Shown: piece by piece, positions 13,590 through 23,660 of the stretch | How the letters are laid out: the number at the start of each line of letters is the position of its first letter | How positions within the stretch are numbered: the first letter of the stretch is position 1 | NCBI GenBank assembly: GCA_963921825.1 | Contig: OY997592.1 | Span: 51,604,336-51,668,335 of the forward strand | DNA from: Erodium maritimum | Taxonomy: Eukaryota > Streptophyta > Magnoliopsida > Geraniales > Geraniaceae | Direction of reading: 5' to 3' | Length of the DNA: 64,000 nucleotides | Translations under genes and position numbers: made by a program | The notes under the pieces: generated by a model | The model's input: the letters and a program-made list of their open reading frames with translations, nothing else | Told to the model about the DNA's origin: nothing | Database searches by the model: none

Positions 13590-13830
13590 TGTTAATTTGG
13601 GAAGTGTAAATAAGAAACGAACTTCTATTGATCGTTGTTGTAGTACTTGATATTAGCTTACAATGCATGTATTTATACACTACGAGGGAACTACATAGTC
13701 AAAGAAGACGAAGAGGTTTGCAGCTATGTTGTGGGCTAAGGTTGTGAGCTATGGTGAGTAGAGTCAAGGAATACGGAGAGTCGGGGTGCAAAGTCAAGAA
13801 TGGTAGTTGGTAGTTTCATATTTTCTAACA
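13590..13830 (-). repeat. LTR (5' in element sense) of the nested non-autonomous element
   Basis: About 241 bp. It adjoins the Met-tRNA-type primer-binding site and is followed by TSD AACCT. Confidence 0.93.
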
Positions 13831-15671
13831 AACCTATTTCAGTCTGGTTGGGAGTAGCTTTGAAAGGATTTTATAAGGTCCACCCATCAAACTTATAGGC
13901 ATGTAGTCATTAAAGCTGAGAGGAGCTGAATTTTTTGGTATCAAGGCCAAAAATGATGAGTTGAGTCCTTTTCCCAGTTGCCCAGTCTTGTGAAAGCAAT
14001 GTAGGAAGCTCATCAAATCTTCCTTTATTATCTTCCAGCAAACTTGGAAGAATTTTAAAGTATATCCATCTGGTCATGTGGCCTTTTCAGCATTGCATGC
14101 CATTATTGCTTGTAGTGTTTCCTCTTCTGAGAATGGTCTTTCCAACCAAGACGATTGTTCAGGTGACAGAGATGAGAAGGGGAGGCTGTCTAGTGTGACA
14201 TCTGTGGGTTTTGTTGCCTTGAATCTGGCTGCAAAGTGTTCTGCAACAGCCTTTTTTATCTGATTGGGGTTGCTCAGAAGCTCCTCATTATAAATAATGT
14301 TTGTGATCTTATTGCTAGCTCCCTTGTAGTTTGCCACCCTATGGAGATACTTTGATCCTTTATCCCCTTCATCAATCCATTTTTTCCTTGCCTTTTGTGC
14401 CCATAATTTGGACAATTGCTTGAATTTCATGATCAGTGCTGCTTTGAGTGCCCCTCTCTTAGAGCATTCTAGTGGTGCTAGAGGTCTTGAGTCAATTACA
14501 TTATCTAGCTCATCTATATCTTTGGTCAGTATAGCAATTTGTGTCCCTATATGACCAAAGACATTTTTGTTCCATGCTTTGAGATCCTGCTTGAGCATCT
14601 TAAGTTTCATCCATAGTATATAGTAGGGCTGACCTGACAAGGCATATGAGCTCCAGAAGTGTTGCACTGCCTGTAGAAATCTTGGATCTTCTGTCCAAAC
14701 ATTTAGGAATTTGAATGGCCTAGGACCCCAGTCTATAAGATTGTCATATAATATAACTGGCCTATGATCTGAGATGGTTCTTGGTAAGCATTGCTGTGTG
14801 AGGGAGCTGAATGAAGCTAGAAAATCCTGTGATATGAGGAACCTATCCAGTCTTGAGGCCCATGATTGAGGACCAAACCATGTGTATTTTCCTCCTTGTA
14901 GTGGCAGATCAATAAGTCCAGTATTGTTGATGAAGTTCTGAAGATAAATCATATCATTACCTCCTGCCCTTTGTGAAGATCTTTCTATTGTTGAGACAAA
15001 AACATTGAAATCCCCCGTACTACACTGTGATGATCAAAGGGAAGAGCTATGAGTATTTCCTCTAACTTCTCCCATAACTCTTTTCTTTTGGAAGATGAAC
15101 TATAGGAGGCATAGATGTTAATTAAGCAGCAAGCTGAGCCAGAGTGTAATAATTTTCCAATCCAGATTAGAGCTCCCTTTATCACAAAAGATCTGGATAA
15201 TTCAAAGACTCTACTCCTCCATATAGAGATAATGCCTCCTTTTGCATCTGAGGCATCCAAAAAGCAAAACTCCCAACCCTCCCTCAAGTTGCATGATCTG
15301 AGAAAGTTTGAGGGCATAATATCTATCTTTGATTCCTGAATGAATATAAAAGATGGGGCTTGCTTGTGTATCAAGTCACTGAGGCATCTCCTCTTTTGAG
15401 AGGAGGAAATTCCTCTCACATTGCATGAGAGGAATTTCATGTTGAATTAGTTTGTGCCCAAGTGTTTGGAATTTTCTTCCAACACTAGTTCAGAATCTGA
15501 GTCTCTCTCCAAGCCTACACAATCATTGTCAGAGGCTCCATCCAAGTCCACATAAGGGTTCTTCAGCTCTTCCAATTCCATCAACTGTTTAACTATTTCC
15601 TTATCACTCACCTTTGCTTTGAGGCCAATTGATTTTCCAAAGCTCCAAGCTTTTTTGGCCAGAGAATTACC

Positions 15672-18112
15672 TTATAAATCTTTGATGTTTGTTGCAGGAG
15701 TGCTTAGAACATTGTCAATGGGGTGCTTGAGTTTTGATCTGCAACTGTATTCATGTGATGTGGTGTCCTTGGTGGATTTTTTCTTCTTTTTGGAGAGAGG
15801 TTTTGTCTTTTGCTGAGGCTTGTGGGTAGTTAATCCCAGTGAATCTGCCACCTCCAGAATTTGTCTTTGTTCAAGTTGTAGTTGCAATGGAGAAAACTGA
15901 TGGTCATCCATACTAGGGCCACTTTGAAGATATTCTCATCCCAGAAAATCCTTTGATTGGGAAGCTTGTGAGCAAATATTCCTTTGACAGTCTGCAGCAA
16001 TTAATGGAGAAGTGCTGGTGTTTGTATAAAGTGAAGCAATTTCATTTTGAGCCTCACCCACATTTATTGCTCCAGCTATATTTGTACTTGTTTCTAGTAT
16101 AATAATCTGAGAAGTGACTGCAACCACTTGTGTAAAAGCAATTTCCAGTGGATTTAGTTGTAATGGTGGCTCTGTGTGCTCTTCTCTAGAAGTGATAATT
16201 TGTAAAGTAGAAGTGACTTTGGTGAGCATATTTTGTTGACTCTCCCTTGCTGGCATTGGAACTGTAGTGATTGAGTTATCAACTGGTATTGTAGAGATTG
16301 GAGTTGTAGCTTGCCCTATATCTTTGCTCTGAATATTTATGTCTTGAGTTTGCAATGTATCTTCCACTATCTGATTTTGCAGACTATCTTCATCCACCAA
16401 TTGTTCTTCTTGAGTATTAAGTGTAGGTATCCTCTCTTGGTTCCTCAGAGTAAGGTCATTCTCTACTGACTGAGCATTCAATAGAAGAATGTTTTCTTCC
16501 AAATCCTTTTGGAATAAATGCTTGTTGTTGTTGCAGGCTTCAGTTACCAATAATGTTTCCCCAGCCTTGACTGCTTCTATGATTGGGGAGAGAAGAACAT
16601 GAGCTTCCTTTTCAAGCCTTATAGTAATTAAGCCCTCTTCTTCAGCATGATCATCTGACAATGTGACTCCAAATTCTGAGGATACATCATCTGACTGTTC
16701 TTGAGAATTAGTATCAGAGCCTGTTGTGTCTTCATCTTCAGTAGTTTTGACTAGAAATAGAGGGAGTTCTTGTGGTTTGATTGTATTAATCCAAACTTTA
16801 TAGGCTTTGTGTCCTAGGTAAATTGTTGACTCCTCAGAGAAAGATAGCAGTTGGTAAGAATGTATTAGTACATATGTTATATCTATGTAGGTACCTACTT
16901 TTGTTATAGGATGTGAATAAATCATTGATCCTTTGTCCACCACTGCTGCTTGAAAGGTTTCATCACACCATCCTTGAAATGGCACTCCATGTATAGCTGT
17001 CCATAGAAAGCTTCCTCCTTTGTCACAGAGATGGTTGAAATTTGGAATAAAAGTGAACCAATTTTGCAGCCAATCCCTATCCTCTTTCATTATTTCTTCT
17101 TCATACAGTTCATCAGGACAATGTACCCAAGCAATCTTGTTGCCAAGAGACTTGATATTTAGCTCATACACACCTTGTAGAGCTATCTCTCTTTGGATGG
17201 CTTCCACAGTGAGGTTAAGGTGTGTTATTCCCAGGTGACCTTTTTCCATTACTTTGACATCCCTTGAGACTATTGATCCTCTATGTCTAAAGTCTTGATA
17301 AGATATAGATCTGCTATCTCCCTTCTCAGTATTGAATATGGGCAAGTTTTGCCTGTACTCAGTGTTAAGGCTTTTATTCCAAGCTTTTGCAACAAAGAGC
17401 TTATAGTTCCTTTCAAAAACACCATTATAGTTATATATAGCTGCTTCCAGATCTTCTAGAGTATTGTAGAACACAAAACCATAAATCTTCCCTTTCTTGT
17501 TTGCTGCTTGAGCCATATTAGACTTGTAGTAGCCCTTTGTGCAGCCAAATTTCTTTTCCAGCCAACCTCTATCCAGATGAGGGGGAATATTACAAACATA
17601 AGCAGTGTGAAGTGCTCTTCCCCTTGTCTTTGCTTCTTCTACTGATTTTCCTTTTGTAGCCAGGATCCATTTTGATTTCTTCTGAGCTGGCTGATGCTGT
17701 ATTCCTTCAAACCCAGGTGGTGGATATCCCATAGAGGACGAGTCTTGAGGTTCTTGAGGCTTGCCTGAAGTCCCAGCAGATTTGTTGAGGGACCTCAAAC
17801 CTAAGTTGGCTTGAGCATATCTAGTGTGAAGAGTGTCTGGGGTTTGATCAATGTCTGAGTTTAGAGGCTGGAAGTTTTTATCATAGAACATTTTTTGGCC
17901 ATCCAGCCATTTTGTTTTCCCCCTGATGAATACTGTTGTGTTCTGTCTGAGGAGGAGATTGAGAGGGCTCTTTTATTTGCTCCCATCTTCTTAGACCTTT
18001 TGTTGTGAGTGTAGGTAACCAAATGAGTCATGTTCTGAGGCAGAGGAGTGTTCTCATTTTGGCTTCCACTGAGTATTTGGACTGTGAGTGCAGCGCTAGT
18101 ACCTTCAGCCAT
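15672..18112 (-). pseudogene. LINE ORF1 (RRM-type nucleic-acid-binding protein), frameshifted
   Basis: ORF1 begins with MAEGTSAALTVQ at 18112. It changes frame in an A-run near 17891 and continues to 15936 over about 650 residues. The segment AYVCNIPPH...GKIYGFVFYNTLEDLEAAI (about 17610-17430) has the RNP2/RNP1 pattern of an RRM. After it comes a region like the DUF4283-type domain of plant LINE ORF1 (VSGIPFQGW-like: HGVPFQGWCDETF, ~16995-16960), then an acidic, Gln/Thr-rich linker. A Lys-rich tail (PLSKKKKKSTKD, ~15800) lies in another frame (15911-15672). ORF1 proteins of L1 elements bind the element RNA in the RNP. There is no zinc knuckle, unlike the ORF1 at 26.6-29.0 kb. Confidence 0.8.
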
Positions 18113-18245
18113 GTGTGGGTGTTTATAGCTAAATCCTTGCTACATATACCAGTTGAAGAAATGCAAAGACAAGGCCTTTTTTTGAAAATTTTGAATCGGC
18201 TGAATAAACTCTCCAAAGCAAATAAGGTATCGGTTGAATAAGTGT

Positions 18246-18773
18246 GGCCACCTTCTATTTAATCTTCATGAATATGGAACTGTTATTTCTACAGAACTAA
18301 GTTTGAACATGAAGATAACTTGCTTCCTTTCTAATGAGCCTAACTCCAAAGAAGAAATCAAGTCATCAATCATAGTCCCACATGATTTCTTAAGTGAACT
18401 CATGAAAGGATTGTTTTTGTGATTCTGACATAAAGCTTGTGCTTGTATTTATTAAAGAAGACTTGCATTGGCGTGTAACCGTATTTGCATGCTACACATA
18501 AGATGGCACCTACATTCATTTTGCATGGCTCCTGAACTTGAAGAAATATCATGTGTAAACTAAATACTATCAGTATTAGGAGGGTTAATGATATATATTG
18601 GTTTGTGTGGAAGCGTGGGTAAATAATAGTGCAAAGAAGCATAGTGAGCATGCATTTGTATGTGCTCCGATTAATAATTAGATGTATTCACAATCTATTT
18701 TAGACTCCCGTTTCCTGTAGTCTTAGTTCTCACTTGTGTAGCCTTTTCTCAATTTGTAATTTCTTATCTGCAG
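18246..18773 (+). other. Right flank of the LINE: remainder of the PAG1 intron, ending at a splice acceptor
   Basis: This starts with the right TSD copy and contains no PAG1 exon. It ends in a pyrimidine-rich stretch and TTATCTGCAG (acceptor AG at 18772-18773) followed by GT at 18774-18775. That is the right phase for the missing last exon, which in this family begins with a Val codon. The expected exon does not follow; invertase-like sequence does. Confidence 0.55.
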
Positions 18774-19333
18774 GTGATTCTATTAAGCATAATGAACTCT
18801 TTACCGTCACCTTCATGGCGGAGGAACTGAAGCGCACACCTAAGCGCCATGTAGAACAGAGCTTGGATCTCTATAGGGTAACCGTACATACCCATTCTAC
18901 GGTCGATCATGCAACAACCATCAGCACAGAGAAGGATAGGGAAGGTATCAAAGCCTTCGGACAAGCACAAAGTGAGGATGAGCTTGATCCCCCTCTGGAT
19001 CTCCGACCTTTGGACGAGGGAGTAATCGTCGGTGGCCTTGGTGTAGGCGCGGAGCAGTATGATCCACCAGAACCCCGAATCCACCGGCGCCACCCTCCCG
19101 ATGGCCGTCTCGCCGAAGTCTGCGATGAGAGTGTCGCGGCTCCTCTCCGGGTCGTGGAGGACCTTGAAGCTCGCCGGCATCACCCCCTTTCCCAATGTGA
19201 AGCAGTCCACTCGCTTCGTCGCCGACTGCAGATGCAGAGTCCGGACCAAGAAGTTCCGGACGATATCGGATTCGCCGTTCATCAAGAATGCTAGAGCACT
19301 TGGTACAAAGTCTCTTACAAATACATGTTTCAT
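18764..19333 (-). pseudogene. Alkaline/neutral invertase exon fragment
   Basis: An open minus-strand frame reads [20 protein letters not shown], then [14 protein letters not shown]-like, [49 protein letters not shown] and [16 protein letters not shown]. These are hallmark blocks of the GH100 alkaline/neutral invertases, which split sucrose into glucose and fructose in cytosol or organelles. The piece is about 185 of the family's usual 550-650 residues. The upstream (N-terminal) and downstream (ERIVKRLHALSYHMR...) parts are absent from this window. Substitutions at normally invariant sites (LHLQ followed by SATKRVDC instead of GWEKRID-like) suggest decay. It is an isolated exon-sized fragment, not a working gene. 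It abuts the PAG1 splice acceptor on the opposite strand. Confidence 0.85.
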
Positions 19334-20067
19334 TGATAACGAGTAGTGTTTGAATATAGTTATAATTGGGCATTCAGCTACTAGTTTGAGTTTTTAGTTG
19401 CGTTTATCTTTTGATATAAAACCAGAGTCCGGTGCTTCATGTATAGAGGTGCGTTTTTAATTGAGTTGATTCTCTAACAATTAGTTCTCTTTTTTGTATT
19501 TATTTTTCTTAGCAAATTATTTATGAAAAAACTCGTCTTTCTGATGTAGAAAGAAGAGTGAAGATGACCTACACGGGACCACCTCGATTACAATCGGGAC
19601 AAAAATCAAACCAAACAAACATGACTCCTAGTAATGGGTCAATCAGATCCTACCATACTCTATTTTTATATCGAAACCCGTTACATGGATGTTACATTTG
19701 TATATGTATATCCAGTGGCGTCCGCCTACGCCTAACCGACCGGTCTAACCATCTAGAACAATTTTGCATAGTATACGTACCAAATTAAAATAATTAGATG
19801 GTTATGCAGAGTTGTTTAATGTTGGTGATATTAGAGGGTTGTACTTCTAAGTTGTTTGATGTTATTTTTTTAGGTATTTTAAATATTTGTTACCATTTTT
19901 AATAGAATGAAATTCATATTTTGTTTCTATATAGTAATATATCTATTAAAATTTTAAAAAATAAAAATAAATAAAAATCCGATTAATCCCCATCTAATCC
20001 CCGATTAATCCCCGAAGGTCCTAACCCTTCGACTAGCGCCTAACGACTTTTAGAACCTTGTGTATAC
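19334..20067. other. No recognisable gene
   Basis: AT-rich DNA. A short repeat-like stretch (gattaatcccc repeated at 19980-20018, then a small hairpin cgaagg...ccttcg) lies at its right end. Nothing codes convincingly. Confidence 0.5.
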
Positions 20068-20445
20068 CTAATCGTAGTTAAGGGCATCGTCTGAGGGGTC
20101 TAGAGCGGCGATTGTTCCGACGGAATTGCTCTTAAAGTAGATGATGGCACGTCGGAGGTAGTGACATGCATCATCCATGATGCCGGACCCGTCGATACAG
20201 GTGGGGCTGTCGGAGATGGAGTGGAGGTTGGGAGACCAGACCAAGTCGTATAAGTCTCCTTCTCCCATTTTGGAGCAGTCGAGGGATACAGTTCGACTGG
20301 GCGCATGATGAGCTTGATCTGATGATAGAGTGTTACTGGTCTTGTTTTGATCATGATTTTTGTTGTTGTTTGTTTTAACGTTAGTGTGAGCTGGTGGACG
20401 ACCACTGCGAGGATCGTTTCTTTCTTCTCTTTCCCTTGTCGTCAT
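20068..20445 (-). other. Unrecognised open frame, gene-like composition
   Basis: A 125-codon frame starting MTTREREERNDP, with a hydrophilic Asn/Lys/His-rich first half and a more ordered second half (MGEGDLYDLVWSPNLHS...). I do not recognise a domain. It might be the first exon or a fragment of a plant gene, or chance. No splice donor was convincing and no neighbour supports a role. Confidence 0.25.
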
Positions 20446-20682
20446 TAATTACGCACTTGATGTTATGTTGATGATACACACAACAGAAGACTCATAGAAT
20501 TGTTATTGTTTGTTCTCGAAGAGGAAATTAAACAACCATTAATGTGGGGAGATGAGAATAGTGTGGAATCATAATTGTCTCCACGAGAATACGACCACCT
20601 TTTCAGATCTCTTTCCTTTTCCATCCCAACATAATACCCCTTTATATTTTGAATCACGGTAAAATTAAAGAGTAAAATGTGT

Positions 20683-22028
20683 ATGGACAATAGATTAGCA
20701 GCATTCTCTCAAACCCTAGGGTTCAACCACAACCTCTTTAGAGGTTTTTCCCAGCGTCGTAGGCGGTCTAGTTCCCTGTCTCAAAACCTCCTCTCTGGTT
20801 TCATCATGCAACCCGATCATCCATGGGGGCTAGCTTCGTTTTCCTCCCCGTTCGACGATCAGCGCTGCCGCTTTAGGGTCAAGCATGGTCGCCTGCAGCA
20901 GCCTGCACCACTGCGTCCGCCGCTGTCCTGCCATCCCTTCTCCGATCAACCGCTCGAGCTACATTACCGGGTCGTCGTCGCTCGGACGCTTGGGGTGCAC
21001 CATTGCTCTGTCTCCGATCAACCACGCGGGTTGCACCATCGTCATGCTCCTAATCATCTGTTTTGGCGCCGCTGTCGGTGGCTGACATGGCATTTGATTG
21101 AACCCTATCGAGACTATCACCTCATCCCAGTGGGTTCCACTTCTCTGTCGGGACGGGCCGGCCAAAGGCCACACATAGTGGCGTCTGCACGGGGGCTCGC
21201 AGGGATGCCGTCGATGCCTCCTCAATTCCTTGTCGGTCCTTAGCATCAATGGAACCCTACTAGGGTTTCCATGCCACCGTCGCCGCTGGCCAAGCGACAT
21301 GGTTCGAAGCCCTCGAGGTCCAGAACAGTGACGATGATCGATCTGATGGAAGGATCCCTTGAACCGGCAACGCTCGCTCTGAATAAGGTGGGAGACCTCG
21401 GATCACGAGTCCATGATTATATGCCGTCGAACCCTCCTAGGGCTCTAGTGCGTCGATATACTCAGGAGGGCATACCAGCGAAACGTCCCGGTATACTAAA
21501 GTACAACCCCGGAATCGGTCCTCGACCCTGGAAGGTCAAGTTGGGAACTAGGGCAGGGGCATCCGATGGAGCACCGTGCACAAAAGAGCAAACCGAAAAG
21601 GCTAGACTAGACCAGGGTCAGGGAGTGCACACGGAGGGGTATGGCCCCTCGAGGGGAGAATGATAGCCCTTAGCGGGGGTGAGATGGTCTTCTTGGGACC
21701 TATATCCACAGACCCGAGACTACTACTACCGGGAAGTTTCGGGAAATCCACAATTAAGACATTTTTCCAGGTTATTATTATGCGCTAGGTCGAATAAACT
21801 GTTGGCTAGCTAGGTTTAGGGCTTTGGATTTTAAATTTTTTGAAATGTCGGTAAGAGGAACTTCTAAGATCGGATCTGCGATTCAAAGCAACCTATTTTT
21901 ATGGATCCATGAGCGCCTGATGGACTACGAACGATCGGGACAAATATCTGGAATCCTGGATAGTTATGTCATACCCTGTAAAGTTGCTGTTTTAGAGTAA
22001 TACAATACCTCATTACTCGTTTAAAAAA
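20683..22028 (+). mobile_element. Short RT-less LINE-type retroposon (copy B), TSD-flanked
   Basis: The 14-bp perfect TSD AGAGTAAAATGTGT at 20669-20682 and 22029-22042 bounds a 1,346-bp unit. It begins with a GC-rich leader (caaaccctagggttcaacc...) and ends in the same TTACTCGTTT-A(n) tail as copies A (1-496) and C (29285-30296). No endonuclease or RT motif is present. Open frames such as 20677-21243 and 21271-21663 are Arg/Pro-rich and differ from the frames in copy C. Structurally it is a LINE 5' leader joined to a LINE 3' end. It probably moved with enzymes from a full LINE. Confidence 0.85.
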
Positions 22029-23084
22029 AGAGTAAAATGTGTCAAGATTGAAGAATCTCAAAAACTAGAAATCTTCTCCATAATTAGGGTTTTCAAAACC
22101 AACAGTTTTCGTCGGAATCATACATCTTCTTCCTCATCTGTCGTTGCCACAGCCAAGCCCCTAATCATAGCCTCTTTTTCTTCCCCTCCTCTATTCCCCT
22201 ACCCGCCCCTCGCCTCAGTCGCCTTGTCACGCCCCAAATTCGGTAGAACCGAACCCGGAACGCGAACGGTGAAACAATAAAACAATTTTCAAACCCTTTT
22301 AAGTAAACCGCTTAAAATCACAATTTAGTTAATCAAAATAATCTTTTACAACTTAAAAGTACGTCCAAAACAAGTGGACAAAAATAAACAAAGCGTACGT
22401 CGCTAAACTCCCAAAAACCCGGACTCCCGCTCCCAGCTCTTCAAGCTTCGAGAGTTCCCCTAGTCCGTCTCGCGACCAGTACCTGTAGGAAAAGCAGCTA
22501 GGGGGTGAGCGTTCGCTCACCACCACGGATACCAGACTGACTACGGCATACTAGCAGAAAATGCCGGAAACACCAACAACAAACCAAACACCAGGGACTA
22601 CTATCCTCAAACTCAAGTAACCCGACTGTCACACGAAAACTGTTACTTTCCCCAACCAACTCAAACCCGGACGCGTAATGTAGACCCGACACAACGGTTA
22701 CGACCTAAACCCAAAACGCGAACAATAACAACGCAACACCCAAGATCACAAAGGATCGCACACGGCAAACAAGATCACAAAGGATCGCACTCCAACTGCT
22801 CAGTGCCGGTTGCTAACCGGCTGGGCTCGAGCCTGCCCCACGCAACTTTCCCCGACACTCAGTCGGGCCAGGCGCTCGACCTGTTCGCGACATATACCGC
22901 AATACTTTTCTGATAGCTAGTCGGAAGGGGAGCCGCCCTTCATCGCAGAAGAATGCACAACTTTACCGGTGGTTAGTCGGAAGGCTAGCCAACCCCCACG
23001 CGCGCGACCACAGGACCTCTTTATTGTCAGGCGGGCCCCCAACCTCAAGCAATCACAATCAACACCCAAGGTTAAACAAATAGC

Positions 23085-23480
23085 AACAACACAGGTTTAA
23101 CACCCCACCGGCACACATGGCCACCCACGACACACGAAACAGTATCACCCGAGTTCAACACCCCAACGGCACACACGACACACAAACAGTAAACACACGG
23201 GTCCAACACCCCAAAGGCACACCTAACCACCCACGACACCCAACGGTAAAAACACGGTCCAACACCGCAAAGGCAGTCATGGCCACCCACGACACACCAA
23301 CAGTAATATACGGGTTCAACACCCCAACGGAACACATGGCCACCCACAAACACAAACAATAAGATACGGGTTCAATTTCCCACGCGCACTCATGACCACC
23401 CACAATACAAACAATAAAATACGGGTTCAACTCCCCACGGGCACTCATGGCCACCCACAAACACAAACAATTCAATCAAC
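23085..23480. repeat. ~60-bp minisatellite inside the solo LTR
   Basis: About six imperfect copies of a unit with 'gggttcaacaccccaa.ggcacacatggccacccac.acacaaacagtaa'. It is poorly represented in the sister LTR at 34439-36926. Confidence 0.85.
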
Positions 23481-23489
23481 CTCCGGGCA

Positions 23490-23660
23490 CAACCAAATGC
23501 CACCGGTATTTCTATTGTTCGATAAGTTCATTAATCCTACGACACTACTAAGTGTCACATGCCTTTCTATTGTTCGATACGTTCACGTATCACACGACAC
23601 CACTAAGTGTCGCCTGCATTTCTAGTGTTCGATAAACTTACTTATCCTACGACACTACTA
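23490..23660. repeat. ~62-bp tandem triplicate inside the solo LTR
   Basis: Three copies of a unit running 'tttctattgttcgata.gttca...cgacactactaagtgtc'. Each copy contains a small dyad, GACACTACTAAGTGTC. Confidence 0.85.

Larger units (their letters stand above)
11070..13830 (-). mobile_element. Non-autonomous LTR retrotransposon nested in the LINE ORF2
   Basis: Two nearly identical LTRs of about 240 bp (11070-11309, 13590-13830; termini TGTTAATT...TCTAACA on the plus strand) bound a 2.28-kb interior. The 5-bp TSD AACCT is at 11065-11069 and 13831-13835. The minus orientation is set by the primer-binding site TGGTATCAGAGC (complement of 13578-13589) next to the 13.6-kb LTR and the polypurine tract (complement of about 11309-11320) next to the other. 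No gag or pol motifs are visible in any frame, so it must depend on a helper. The LTRs differ at only two or three positions, so this is the youngest datable insertion here, probably under about a million years. Confidence 0.93.
9244..15440 (-). pseudogene. LINE ORF2 (endonuclease-reverse transcriptase), interrupted
   Basis: ORF2 starts at 15440 with MKFLSCNVRGISSSQKRR, the usual start of an AP-like endonuclease. The frame is lost near 14985. The endonuclease resumes from 14952 and ends with TISDHRPVILYDN (about 14780), holding the conserved SDH. The RT begins before 13836, is cut by the LTR element at 11070-13830, and resumes below 11069. It carries TGFIQGRQIVDGI, KADFEKAFDNVSW, SRGLRQGCAFSPLLF and the catalytic LQFADDSMFF (about 10620-10594). 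Further frames (10443-9244) hold the zf-RVT region with CPVC...HTLLHC spacing near 9390-9330. There are at least three frameshifts or stops besides the insertion. Confidence 0.9.
8198..18245 (-). mobile_element. Long L1-type LINE, split by a later LTR insertion
   Basis: A minus-oriented L1-type non-LTR retrotransposon of about 7.3 kb, excluding the nested LTR element. The ends are set by a 16-bp TSD: 8182-8197 (GGTCACCTTCTATTTA) and 18246-18261, one mismatch. The 3' tail is the T-rich tract at 8198-8214. ORF1 is read from 18112 downward and ORF2 from 15440 to about 9244, with a long 3' UTR at 8198-9240. The element lies in an intron of the PAG1-like fragment, opposite in sense. Both ORFs carry frameshifts, so it is dead, but its layout from 5' leader to 3' tail looks complete. 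Confidence 0.92.

Noticed and set aside
15619-15816. Plus-strand frame across the LINE
   Set aside because: Shadow of the minus-strand ORF1 tail.
19980-20050. Hairpin CGAAGG...CCTTCG followed by CTAG, like a Helitron 3' end
   Set aside because: The hairpin is short and only one base from CTAG, and no matching 5' TC end was found; the repeated gattaatcccc suggests another dispersed repeat.
23085-23660. Regular repeats that could suggest a CRISPR-like array
   Set aside because: Units are contiguous minisatellite copies without unique spacers, inside a plant solo LTR.
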